The position numbers and the translations under genes were made by a program. Positions 34,805 to 43,092 of a DNA stretch of 64,000 bases are shown one piece after another. The stretch covers positions 124,001 to 188,000 of the forward strand of contig NZ_JADMLH010000002.1 in assembly GCF_016464385.1 (NCBI RefSeq), given 5' to 3'. Numbering within the stretch: position 1 is the stretch's first letter; every line of letters starts with the position of its first letter. Origin of the DNA: Nucisporomicrobium flavum (lineage in GTDB: Bacteria; Actinomycetota; Actinomycetes; Mycobacteriales; Micromonosporaceae). The notes under the pieces are model-generated. The model made no database searches, was not told the origin of the DNA, and worked only from the letters and a program-made list of their open reading frames with translations.

Positions 34805-35550
34805 GCGCGCCCGAGGGGCTGCCGGGCCCGCGTGATGTCGGCCGGGCGAGCGCGCCCGAGGGGCTGCCCGGGTGGTGGGAGCCGTTGCTGACCCGGGCCG
34901 CCTCCGCGCGGACCGAGGACTTCACCAGCCTGCGGACCCCGGCGAGCGGCGGGCGGGCGAGTGCTGTGCTCGTACTGCTGGGGGAGGAGCGTCCCGGCGA
35001 GCCGGACCTGCTCGTCCTGCAGCGCGCCGCGACCATGCGCAACCACGCGGGTCAGGCGGCCTTTCCCGGGGGTGCGGCCGATCCGGAGGATCGCGACGCG
35101 GCGGACACGGCGCTGCGCGAGGCGCGCGAGGAGGTCGGCCTGGACCCGGCAAGCGCGACCGTGCTGGCCACCCTGCCCGACCTGTACATCCCGGTCAGCC
35201 GGTTCGTGGTCACCCCCGTCCTGGCCTGGTGGCACGCCCCGCACCCGGTCCGGCCGATGGACCGGGCCGAGGTCGCCCACGTCGCCCGGCTGCCGGTGGC
35301 CGAGCTGGTCGACCCCGCCAACCGCATCCGGGTACGCCACCCCAGCGGCTGGGTCGGCCCGGCGTTCCAGGTCCGCGGGATGCTGGTGTGGGGATTCACC
35401 GCCGGGGTGATCTCCGCGCTGCTCGACATGGCCGGCTGGACCCGCCCCTGGCGCCCGGGGCCCATGATGGAGTTGCCCGACCCGCTGCTGCCCCACGGTT
35501 CCGTCCCGGCGTCCTCCGCGCCGGCCACCTCCGACGAGGTGGTGTCGTGA
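34801..35550 (+). CDS. Nudix hydrolase, CoA pyrophosphatase type (Rv3672c-like)
   Basis: 249 residues. The Nudix box is intact: GGAADPEDRDAADTALRE then AREEVGL, with the extra upstream motif LLVLQRAATMRNHAGQAAFP typical of CoA diphosphatases (NudL/PCD1 type), which cleave CoA to phosphopantetheine and ADP. The N-terminus contains an 8-residue duplication (SAPEGLPG twice, 15 residues apart) arising from a direct DNA repeat with a 45-bp period at about 34795-34870. Only the first copy carries the start GTG; the second has GCG at the equivalent place. It is coupled to the upstream lipoprotein gene through GTGA. marP starts 22 bases later. Confidence 0.9.
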   Translation: MSAPEGLPGPRDVGRASAPEGLPGWWEPLLTRAASARTEDFTSLRTPASGGRASAVLVLLGEERPGEPDLLVLQRAATMRNHAGQAAFPGGAADPEDRDAADTALREAREEVGLDPASATVLATLPDLYIPVSRFVVTPVLAWWHAPHPVRPMDRAEVAHVARLPVAELVDPANRIRVRHPSGWVGPAFQVRGMLVWGFTAGVISALLDMAGWTRPWRPGPMMELPDPLLPHGSVPASSAPATSDEVVS

Positions 35551-35572
35551 CCGTCCCTTCTACCTTGAGCGA

Positions 35573-36754
35573 GTGCTTGTGGTCGATGGAATCCTGATCC
35601 TGCTCATGCTGGTCTTCGCGATCAGCGGATACCGGCAGGGTTTCGTCATCGGGGCGCTGTCCTTCGGCGGCTTCTTCAGCGGCGTGCTGATCGGCCTGCA
35701 GATCGGCCCGCTGATCGCCAACCAGTTCGCCGACGGCACGGTGCGGCTGGTCGTCTCGCTGGTCACCATCTTCGCGCTGGCGGTGCTCGGGCAGACCCTG
35801 GCCGGGTGGCTCGGCACCAAGCTGCGGCGCGCCATCGAGAGCCGCCCGATGCAGCGCCTCGACGACGCGGGCGGGGCGGTCGTGTCGCTGGTCGCCGTGC
35901 TGCTGGTGGCCTGGCTCATCGCCGTACCCCTCGGCTCGACGCCGTTCCCGGAGATCAACCGCCAGGTCCGCAGCAGCGCGATCCTCAACGGCATCAACAC
36001 GCTCATGCCGGACGAGGCGCAGGCGCTGTCGGCCGGCCTGCGCGAGTCGCTCAACACCAACGGCTTCCCGGACGTCTTCGGCGGCCTGACCCGCACCAAC
36101 GCCCGCGAGGTGGCCGCGCCCGACCCGGCGCTGGCGAAGAGCCAGGTCGTCATCAACTCCCGCAAGTCGGTCATCAAGGTCCTGGGTACGGCCCCGAGCT
36201 GCTCGCGGCGCATCGAAGGCTCGGGTTTCGTGTACGCCAACGAGCGGGTGATGACCAACGCGCACGTGGTCGCCGGCACCCGCCAGATCGAGGTGGAAAC
36301 CCAGAACGCCGGCCGCCTCCAGGGCAAAGTCGTCGTGTACGACCCCCAGCGCGACCTCGCGGTCCTCTACGTACCGGGCCTGCGGGCGCCCACCATGCCG
36401 TTCGTCAGGAAGCCGGCGGGCACCGGCGCCAACGCGATCGTGCTGGGCTTCCCGCTCGACGGCCCGTACAACGCCCAGGGCGCCCGCGTCCGCGACGTCA
36501 GCAACATCACCGGCCCGGACATCTACGACTCGGGCAACGTGACCCGCGAGATCTACACGATCCGCGCGCTGGTGCAGAGCGGCAACAGCGGCGGCCCGCT
36601 CATCGCCCCGAACGGCGACGTCCTCGGCGTGATCTTCGCAGCGGCGGCGGACGACCGGAACGTGGGATTCGCACTGACGGCGGCGGAAGCGGCAAGCACG
36701 GCGCGGCTCGGCGTAGAACGCACGCGCGGCGTGAAGACGGGCGACTGCGCCTGA
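35573..36754 (+). CDS. marP: MarP-type membrane serine protease (CvpA-like membrane domain plus trypsin-like domain)
   Basis: 393 residues. Four hydrophobic segments form a CvpA-like N-terminal domain (about 1-130; ILILLMLVFAISGYRQGFV, LVVSLVTIFALAVLGQTLAG and others). The extracytoplasmic chymotrypsin-fold protease has His in TNAHVVAG (about 231), Asp in QRDLAVLYV (about 262) and Ser in SGNSGGPLI (about 336). A Cys in APSCSRR and a Cys at the extreme C-terminus (GDCA) match the positions of the activating disulfide in M. tuberculosis MarP (Rv3671c), the acid-resistance protease that acts on a peptidoglycan hydrolase. The GTG at 35573 has TACCTT ending 6 nt upstream, so a secondary leaderless promoter inside the nth operon is possible. 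Confidence 0.92.
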   Translation: MLVVDGILILLMLVFAISGYRQGFVIGALSFGGFFSGVLIGLQIGPLIANQFADGTVRLVVSLVTIFALAVLGQTLAGWLGTKLRRAIESRPMQRLDDAGGAVVSLVAVLLVAWLIAVPLGSTPFPEINRQVRSSAILNGINTLMPDEAQALSAGLRESLNTNGFPDVFGGLTRTNAREVAAPDPALAKSQVVINSRKSVIKVLGTAPSCSRRIEGSGFVYANERVMTNAHVVAGTRQIEVETQNAGRLQGKVVVYDPQRDLAVLYVPGLRAPTMPFVRKPAGTGANAIVLGFPLDGPYNAQGARVRDVSNITGPDIYDSGNVTREIYTIRALVQSGNSGGPLIAPNGDVLGVIFAAAADDRNVGFALTAAEAASTARLGVERTRGVKTGDCA

Positions 36755-36761
36755 CCGGGTC

Positions 36762-36781
36762 GGGCTGAGCGCGCTCGGCCC
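36762..36781. terminator. Possible hairpin terminator after marP
   Basis: GGGCTGAGCG and CGCTCGGCCC form a near-perfect palindrome (one G-T wobble) starting 8 bases past the marP stop. There is no T-tract. Confidence 0.4.
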
Positions 36782-36838
36782 ACACCCACCGCGGCCGTGA
36801 TCGTGCGCTGACCGCGCCCGACTTCGCTCATGCGCGGT

Positions 36839-37008
36839 GGTCTGGCTCGCGCGTTGGTCTGGCTCGCGCGTTGGTCTGGCTCGCGCGTTGGTCTGGCTCG
36901 CGCGTTGGTCTGGCTCGCGCGTTGGTCTGGCTCGCGCGTTGGTCTGGCTCGCGCGTTGGTCTGGCTCGCACGTTGGTCTGGCTCGCACGTTGGTCCGGCT
37001 CGCGGGTT
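36839..37008. repeat. Ten tandem copies of a 17-bp unit (intergenic minisatellite)
   Basis: Unit GGTCTGGCTCGCGCGTT. Copies 1-7 are identical; copies 8 and 9 carry one change (GCACG for GCGCG); copy 10 has two (GGTCC and GCGGG). No spacers exist, so this is not CRISPR. Because 17 is not a multiple of 3 and the unit lacks stops, several frames read through it, but no real gene is supported. It lies in the 624-bp gap between marP and the convergent mycP gene. Confidence 0.95.
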
Positions 37009-37378
37009 GCCGGGCTCGACTGCTGGTCTGGTCGGCGTGCCGGACCGGCGCGCTCTCCCGATCCGCTCGGCAGGTGCCGTCCTGCGCGACCACGCTGCTG
37101 GCCCGCCGGTCGACTGGTTCGGCTCAGCCGATTGCGGTGGACCGCCCGAGCCGGCCGGCTGCGCTCGCTTGGCAGAAGTTCGCAGGACGGGTCGCGTTGG
37201 CCGGCTGGGCCTGGCTTGGCCGATTTCGCTGGACCGGTCGCGTTGACCGGCCGGCCCGGCTGACCTGGCCGACTGCGCTTGGCGGGCCGCCGGCGCTGCC
37301 CGGCTCCCGGTCGAGGTGGCGGATGGCGGGCAGGCGGACGCGGTCCGTGACTCCGGATGCCGGCAGCTGCCGCGGGCG
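37009..37378. other. Intergenic stretch between the 17-bp repeat and mycP
   Basis: No gene is seen. The sequence is GC-rich and loosely repetitive, with recurring GGCCGGC, CTGGCC and GGTCGCGTTGG-like words, perhaps a decayed extension of the tandem array. No clear terminator for mycP was found; its stop is at 37379. Confidence 0.5.
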
Positions 37379-38704
37379 TCAGGTGATGTGGGCGAAGCGG
37401 CGGATCGTCAGGATCGTTGCCAGCACCGACACCAGGAACAACGCAGCCGCCGCCCACCAGCCGTGCGAGGACTCCGCCGCGCCCGCGTCGCCGTTGGTTA
37501 TGGCCGCTCCGGCGTTGGAGCCCGGCACCTGCGGTACGCGGTTCCTGCCGGTCGTGTTCGGGGCCGACTGCGCCTGGCCCGAGGTCGGGGCGCTGCCGAA
37601 GCGGGAGATGCCCGGGGAGGCCGTGGTGTCCAGCGGGTTGCGGAGGACCGTGGGGACCTCGGCGGTCAGCGCGCCGGTCGGGTCGATCATGCCGAAGCCG
37701 TACTCGCTGTCGCGGCCGGCCGGGCCCCGGTCCTTGGCGGTACGGATGATCCGGTTGACCACTTCGCCCGCCGACATCGTGGGCCAGCGGGAGCGGATCA
37801 GGGCTGCCGTGGCGGAGACCATCGGGGCCGCGAAACTGGTGCCCTGGACGCGCCAGTAGCCGTCCGGGCTGGCGCCGTACAGCTCGGTGGCCGGCGCCGT
37901 GACGACCGTTTCCTTGCCCGTGATCGAGCCGGACCAGAGGACGTCGCCGTCCTTCTCCATGCCGGCGACGGCGATCACGCCCGGTTCGCGGGCCGGGTAC
38001 CAGACCCCCGACGACGTGGAGGAGCCGGCGTTGCCGGTGCAGGCGACCACGACCACGTCCTTGGCGAACGCGTAGTCGAGGGCGGCCGCGAGGGCCGGGC
38101 TGCTGCCGTTGCCGCCGAGGGACAGGTTGATCACCCGGGCGCCCTTGTCGACCGCCCAGCGGACGCCACGGGCGACGATCATCGCGTCGTCGTACTTGTT
38201 CTCGCGGTCCAGCACGCGCACCGGGAGGATCTTCGCCTTGGGGGCGATGCCGACGACGCCGTCGGTGTCGTCGTTGCGCCCGGCGATGATCGCGGAGACC
38301 GTGGTGCCGTGCCCGACGAGGTCGGTGTCGCCGTCGCCCTGGGGGTCGACCAGGTCGAGGCCCTTGAGCACCTGGCCGCGCAGGTCGGGGTGGTCGGAGT
38401 CGACGCCGGAATCGATGACGGCGACGGTGACGCCCTCGCCGGTCGAGTAGGTCCAGGCGCCGGCGACGTTGAGCGTCTTGAGGTGCCACTGCTCGGAGCG
38501 GACCGAGTCGCCGAGCAGAGGCTCGGGCGCGGTGACCGGCCCGGCCAGCGCCCCCACCCCAGCCGAAGAGGCCGCGGAAGACGCCGAGTGAGCAGCGGAG
38601 GCAGGGAAGGTGAAAGCCGGAGCGGCGGTCAGGCCGACGGCAACGCATGCCGCAGTGACTCGTACGGCAAGTCTCACCAACGCGCACCACCGCGGACCGG
38701 GCAC
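37379..38704 (-). CDS. mycP: Mycosin: type VII secretion-associated subtilisin-like protease
   Basis: 441 residues: signal peptide (LAVRVTAACVAVGLTAAPAF), an N-terminal extension, an S8 protease domain with Asp98 (VIDSGVDSDHPDL), His132 (GHGTTVSAIIAG), oxyanion Asn (ACTGNAGSS) and Ser290 (GTSFAAPMVSA), a Pro/Thr/Asn-rich linker, and a C-terminal membrane anchor (AAALFLVSVLATILTI). WHLKTLNVAGAW is the conserved mycosin lead-in. Mycosins stabilise and process components of ESX systems outside the membrane. The annotated GTG at 38704 lacks a ribosome-binding site; a GTG nine codons later, directly before RLAVRV, is an alternative. It is downstream of eccC on the same strand, 200 bases apart. Confidence 0.93.
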   Translation of the reverse strand: MPGPRWCALVRLAVRVTAACVAVGLTAAPAFTFPASAAHSASSAASSAGVGALAGPVTAPEPLLGDSVRSEQWHLKTLNVAGAWTYSTGEGVTVAVIDSGVDSDHPDLRGQVLKGLDLVDPQGDGDTDLVGHGTTVSAIIAGRNDDTDGVVGIAPKAKILPVRVLDRENKYDDAMIVARGVRWAVDKGARVINLSLGGNGSSPALAAALDYAFAKDVVVVACTGNAGSSTSSGVWYPAREPGVIAVAGMEKDGDVLWSGSITGKETVVTAPATELYGASPDGYWRVQGTSFAAPMVSATAALIRSRWPTMSAGEVVNRIIRTAKDRGPAGRDSEYGFGMIDPTGALTAEVPTVLRNPLDTTASPGISRFGSAPTSGQAQSAPNTTGRNRVPQVPGSNAGAAITNGDAGAAESSHGWWAAAALFLVSVLATILTIRRFAHIT

Positions 38705-38904
38705 GGCGCGAGGAGGCCGCGCCGGGGTCGGCGGGACACGGGCGGTGCTTCGCTCTCAGCTCTCACGGACGGCCAGCTCTCACGAACACGGTGCCATTGG
38801 CGATGCGGGACGGTCGATGGTGGGAGATTACTCCGAATAGGGTCCTCGATGCTCGGGTCTGTGGATGCCGATCGCACGGCCGGTACGTCTGTGCTGGTGG
38901 CGCC

Positions 38905-41900
38905 TCAGAACGGGGGCAGATGTGACAGCTGGATGAGCCGTACGCCCTCACGGCGCGTGACGAGGCGGCCACGTCCCGGCGGCATGAGGGTCGGGCGGAC
39001 GGGGCCGATGAGCGCTCCCTCGTCCGACGGGCCGCTCATCACCAGGCCCGGCGAGGACAGCTCGCGCAGCCGCTGGATCACCGGGTCGTACATGGCCCGG
39101 CTGGCACCACCGGCGCGACGCGTGACGATCAGGTGCAGGCCCACGTCACGGGCCTGCGGGAGGTACTCGAGGATCGGCTGCAGCGGGTTCGTCGGCGCGG
39201 ACGCGATCAGGTCGTAGTCGTCGACCAGCACGAACAGCTCGGGGCCGTTCCACCACGAGCGTTCCCGCAGCTGCTGCGCGGTCACGTCGGGGCCGGGCAG
39301 GCGGCGTTCCATGTACCCGGCGACGGATTCCATCAGCTCCAGCGTCTTCTGGGCCTGGATGCCGTACCCGATGCGGTGGTCGGTCTCCGGCAGGTCCATG
39401 AGGCTGCGCCGGTAGTCGACCAGGATGATCCGCGCCTCGGTGGGCTGGAACCGGTGGGTGATCGTCGTGGCCAGGGCCCGCAGGAACGACGACTTGCCGC
39501 ACTCGGCGTCGCCGAAGAGCAGGAAGTGCGGGTCGCTCGCGAAGTCGATCTCGACGGGCTGCAGGTCGGACTCGGCGATGCCGATCGGCAGGCGCAGGCC
39601 GGTGGAGCGGTCCAGGTCGATGTCCGCGTACGGCAGCGACGGCGGCAGCAACCGCACCCGCGGCGCGACCGGTCCGCTCCAGTTGGTCGCGATCATCTTG
39701 ACGAGCTCGGCGGACTCGGCGTTGGTCAGCTCCGGCCGTACGGTCAGGAAGTGCAGGGCCTTGTTCTTGTCGGTCGGGTGCTCGACGAGGCCGCGGCCGG
39801 GCTTCTCCGGCACGTTGATCGCCTGCCGCCGGTTGATCGAGGAGTCGGTGGGGTCGCCGAGGCGCAGCTCCACCTTGGAGCCGAAGAGGTCGCGGATCGC
39901 CGGCCGGTAGTCCATCCAGCGCGGGGCGCTGGTGACGACGTGGATGCCGTACGACAGGCCCCGGGTCGCGATGTCGGTGACCACGCCCTCGAGCTCCTCG
40001 TAGTCCTTGCGCAGCGTGGTCCAGCCGTCGATCACGAGGAACACGTCGCCGAACGGGTCGCTGTCCGCGCCGGTGCCGAGACCCGCCTGGGCCGCGCGCC
40101 GCCGCCGATAAGAGCCCATGGAGTCGACGCCGAGCTCGCCGAAGAGCCGTTCCCGCTCGGCGAGCAGCGTGGAGACCTCGCCGACCGTGCGCCGGACGCC
40201 CACCGCGTCGAGGCGCTGGTACACGCCGCCGACGTGCGGCAGGTCCCGTAGCGTGGTGAGCGAGCCGCCGCCGAAGTCGAGGCAGTAGACCTGCACCTCG
40301 GCGGGGGTGTGGGTCAGCGCGAGCCCGCAGACGAGCGACCGCAGCGCCGTCGACTTGCCGGACTGGGCGCCGCCGACGACCGCCACGTGGCCCGCGCTGC
40401 CGCCGAGCTGCAGCCACATGACGTCGCGCAGCTGCTCGCGCGGCTTGTCGATCAGCGCGATCGGCACCTGCAGCGCGCCGTGCAGCTCGGGGTTGGCGAA
40501 CGCCAGGCCGCGGACCGGGTCGGCGGTGACCGGGCCGAGCAGCTCGTCGAGGGACGCCGACGTGTTCAGCGGCGGCAGCCACACCTGGTGCGCGGGCGGG
40601 CCCTGGCCGTTGAGCCGGTCGACCATCACGTCGAGCAGGCTGTCGCCGGTCTGGGTGTCCTCCGGCTTGGGCTGCACGGGCTTGACCGGCTTGGGCGCCG
40701 GCACGTAGTGCGTCGAGTAGGACAGGATCTGCGGTGCGGCGCCGTCGCGGGTCGCGCCGGGACCGCCGATGCCGGCTTTCCGGAAGACCCCCGACACGTA
40801 CGCGGCCTTGAAGCGTACGAGCGGCTCGGTGCCGAACTTGAGGTAGCCGTGACCGGGCGAGCGGGGCAGCTCGTACGCGTCCGGCACGCCCAGCACCGCG
40901 CGCGACTCCAGGGCGGAGAAGGTTCGCAGGCCGATCCGGTACGACAGGTGGGTGTCGAGCCCGCGCAGCCGCCCCTCCTCGAGCCGCTGGCTGGCGAGCA
41001 GCAGGTGCACGCCGAGCGAGCGGCCCAGCCGTCCGATCTGGACGAACAGGTCGATGAAGTCAGGCTTGGCGGACAGCAGCTCGGAGAACTCGTCGCAGAC
41101 CACCAGCAGCGACGGCAGCGGCGGCAGGGCGGCACCGCCCGCCCGGGCCTTCTCGTAGTCGCGCAGGCTCGCGTAGTTGCCCGCCTTGCGCAGCAGCTCC
41201 TGGCGGCGGATCAGCTCGCCGTCGATCGCGTCCACCATGCGGTCGACGAGGGGGAGCTCGTCGGCGAGGTTGGTGATGACGGCGGCGGTGTGCGGCAGCC
41301 GGTCGAGCGAGGAGAACGTCGCGCCGCCCTTGAAGTCGACGAGGACGAAGTTGAGCATCTCCGACGAGTGCGTGGCGGCGAGGGCGAGCACGAGCGTGCG
41401 TAGCAGTTCCGACTTGCCGGAGCCGGTGGCGCCGATCAGCAGGCCGTGCGGGCCCATGCCGTCCTGCGCGGACTCCTTGAGGTCGAGCTCGATCGCGGAG
41501 CCGTCGGCGCCCAGGCCGATCGGCACGCGGAGCTTGTCCCGGTTGGGCCGGGGCAGCCAGGCCCGGCTGACGCTGAACGACTCCGGGTCGCCGAGGTTGA
41601 GCAGCTCGGCCAGGCCCATCTCGGTGGCCAGCGGGGTGTCGGCCGACTTCGACATCGCGGCGAGCCGCAGCGGCGCGAGGCGGCGCGCGACCGCCTCGGC
41701 CTCCGCCTCGCTGAGCCGGTCGGGGGTGCCGACCTCGGCGGCGTGGTCCATCGCGTACGTGTGCAGCTCGCGCCGGACGCCGGTGGCCTTCACCTCCAGC
41801 ACCAGCAGCGACCTGTCGAGCAGCCGCGGCGGTACGTCGTCGAGGTCGAGCACGGTGACACCGTCGATGCCGTCGTCGAGCTGCGTGGCGCCCTTGAGGT

Positions 41901-42879
41901 CGGCGCCGTCGAGCACGATCACGACGTGTGGGCCGCTGGTGCTCACGCCGGCCGGGTTGAACCGCGGCCGGTTGCCGATCACGTCCTCGAGCAGCTTCTC
42001 CAGGTCGGGGCCGGCGCTGGCGACCAGGCGCACCTGGCCGAGGCGGTCGGTGCGGGACGGGTGCAGGTTGTGCGGGAGCCACTTGACCCACTCCCAGGCG
42101 GCCCGGCGTTCCGGTCCCGCGCAGACGGCGATGATCAGGTCGTCCGGGGCGTGGAAGACGGCGAGCTGGGCCAGCACCGCGCGGGTCAGGGCGCGGGCGT
42201 CGGCCTCCGCGCCGGCGCCGTTGCCGCGCATGAACACCCGGGCGAATCCGCGCAGCGACACGGCGACCGGCAGATCCGGCACCACCGAGTACGCATCCAG
42301 GAACCGGCGCAGGGCCCCGGCGGTCATCGGCTCGAGGTCCTCGAGCGGCCGGGTCACCGGCGGGATCAGGGGCGTGGCCAGCGTCTGCGGCCCGACGGCG
42401 AGGCGTACGACGCCGAAGTCGGGGTCGGCGGACCGGCGCTCCCACACGCGGTAGCTGCCCGCGGTGGACCACAGCTGGGTGGGGTCGGGGTGCCGGTAGT
42501 AGAGGCCGGTGCGTTGCCTGGTGGCGGTGTCGCGGACCCGGCGGCGCAGGCTGGCGAGGTGCCGCAGGTATTCGCGCCGGGCCGCCATCATCTCGGCCTT
42601 CTTGGGTGAGCCGCCGCTGCCGAACGAGGTGGCGAGCATCGCCAGGGACGAGACGCCGAACAGGCCACCGATCACATAGGACATGGAGCCGCCGCTGCCG
42701 CGGCCCATCATCATGGCCATGGCGACGGAGCCGCCGAGCATGGGCAGCACCATGAAGGCCTGCTGCCAGCGGCCGCCGACCGCCTGCGGGATCTCGGGCG
42801 GCGGATCGACCGCGAGCTCGCCGGTCGGGATCTCGGGCGCCGGGCGACGCGCGGCCCGCTTGATCACCACCGTGCTCAT
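38905..42879 (-). CDS. eccC: EccC: type VII secretion FtsK/SpoIIIE-family motor ATPase
   Basis: 1324 residues, a complete fused EccCa/EccCb. An N-terminal cytoplasmic tail and two membrane segments (about 42-60, 66-86) precede a DUF/stalk region and three ATPase domains with Walker A GATGSGKSE (483-491), GGAQSGKST (about 836) and GDAECGKSS (about 1128). Walker B of the first is LLVVCDEFSELL. The motor drives export of WXG100-type substrates through the ESX membrane channel and binds substrate signals in the second and third domains. The ATG has AAAGGGA 8 nt upstream. It is divergent from eccD across 213 bases. No eccB, eccE or esx genes occur within 6 kb on either side. Confidence 0.95.
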   Translation of the reverse strand: MSTVVIKRAARRPAPEIPTGELAVDPPPEIPQAVGGRWQQAFMVLPMLGGSVAMAMMMGRGSGGSMSYVIGGLFGVSSLAMLATSFGSGGSPKKAEMMAARREYLRHLASLRRRVRDTATRQRTGLYYRHPDPTQLWSTAGSYRVWERRSADPDFGVVRLAVGPQTLATPLIPPVTRPLEDLEPMTAGALRRFLDAYSVVPDLPVAVSLRGFARVFMRGNGAGAEADARALTRAVLAQLAVFHAPDDLIIAVCAGPERRAAWEWVKWLPHNLHPSRTDRLGQVRLVASAGPDLEKLLEDVIGNRPRFNPAGVSTSGPHVVIVLDGADLKGATQLDDGIDGVTVLDLDDVPPRLLDRSLLVLEVKATGVRRELHTYAMDHAAEVGTPDRLSEAEAEAVARRLAPLRLAAMSKSADTPLATEMGLAELLNLGDPESFSVSRAWLPRPNRDKLRVPIGLGADGSAIELDLKESAQDGMGPHGLLIGATGSGKSELLRTLVLALAATHSSEMLNFVLVDFKGGATFSSLDRLPHTAAVITNLADELPLVDRMVDAIDGELIRRQELLRKAGNYASLRDYEKARAGGAALPPLPSLLVVCDEFSELLSAKPDFIDLFVQIGRLGRSLGVHLLLASQRLEEGRLRGLDTHLSYRIGLRTFSALESRAVLGVPDAYELPRSPGHGYLKFGTEPLVRFKAAYVSGVFRKAGIGGPGATRDGAAPQILSYSTHYVPAPKPVKPVQPKPEDTQTGDSLLDVMVDRLNGQGPPAHQVWLPPLNTSASLDELLGPVTADPVRGLAFANPELHGALQVPIALIDKPREQLRDVMWLQLGGSAGHVAVVGGAQSGKSTALRSLVCGLALTHTPAEVQVYCLDFGGGSLTTLRDLPHVGGVYQRLDAVGVRRTVGEVSTLLAERERLFGELGVDSMGSYRRRRAAQAGLGTGADSDPFGDVFLVIDGWTTLRKDYEELEGVVTDIATRGLSYGIHVVTSAPRWMDYRPAIRDLFGSKVELRLGDPTDSSINRRQAINVPEKPGRGLVEHPTDKNKALHFLTVRPELTNAESAELVKMIATNWSGPVAPRVRLLPPSLPYADIDLDRSTGLRLPIGIAESDLQPVEIDFASDPHFLLFGDAECGKSSFLRALATTITHRFQPTEARIILVDYRRSLMDLPETDHRIGYGIQAQKTLELMESVAGYMERRLPGPDVTAQQLRERSWWNGPELFVLVDDYDLIASAPTNPLQPILEYLPQARDVGLHLIVTRRAGGASRAMYDPVIQRLRELSSPGLVMSGPSDEGALIGPVRPTLMPPGRGRLVTRREGVRLIQLSHLPPF

Positions 42880-43092
42880 GAAGAACTGTCCCTTTCCTCA
42901 CCCGCTATGACCTTTGCTCAGTTTGTCCACTGAGGCCTTCGCGGCTCCCCCGTCCGCGGTCCGACCGACCGGTCACCGCGCGAGGCCCAGGATAGGTAAA
43001 GTCCCCTGCGTTCCGCAGCCTCCCGTCCGACCGCCCCGCCCTCCACCCTAAGGTCGGACTGAAGGCTCACCCCTGTCGATGGGAAATACGGC

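Noticed and set aside
36839..37008. Possible CRISPR array
   Set aside because: Units are directly adjacent with no spacers and no cas genes are near; it is a simple tandem repeat.
36828..38690. Long minus-strand frame reading through mycP and the 17-bp array
   Set aside because: Mycosin motifs are in a different frame; the array part reads as a periodic QRASQTNARARPTREPD string created by the tandem repeat.
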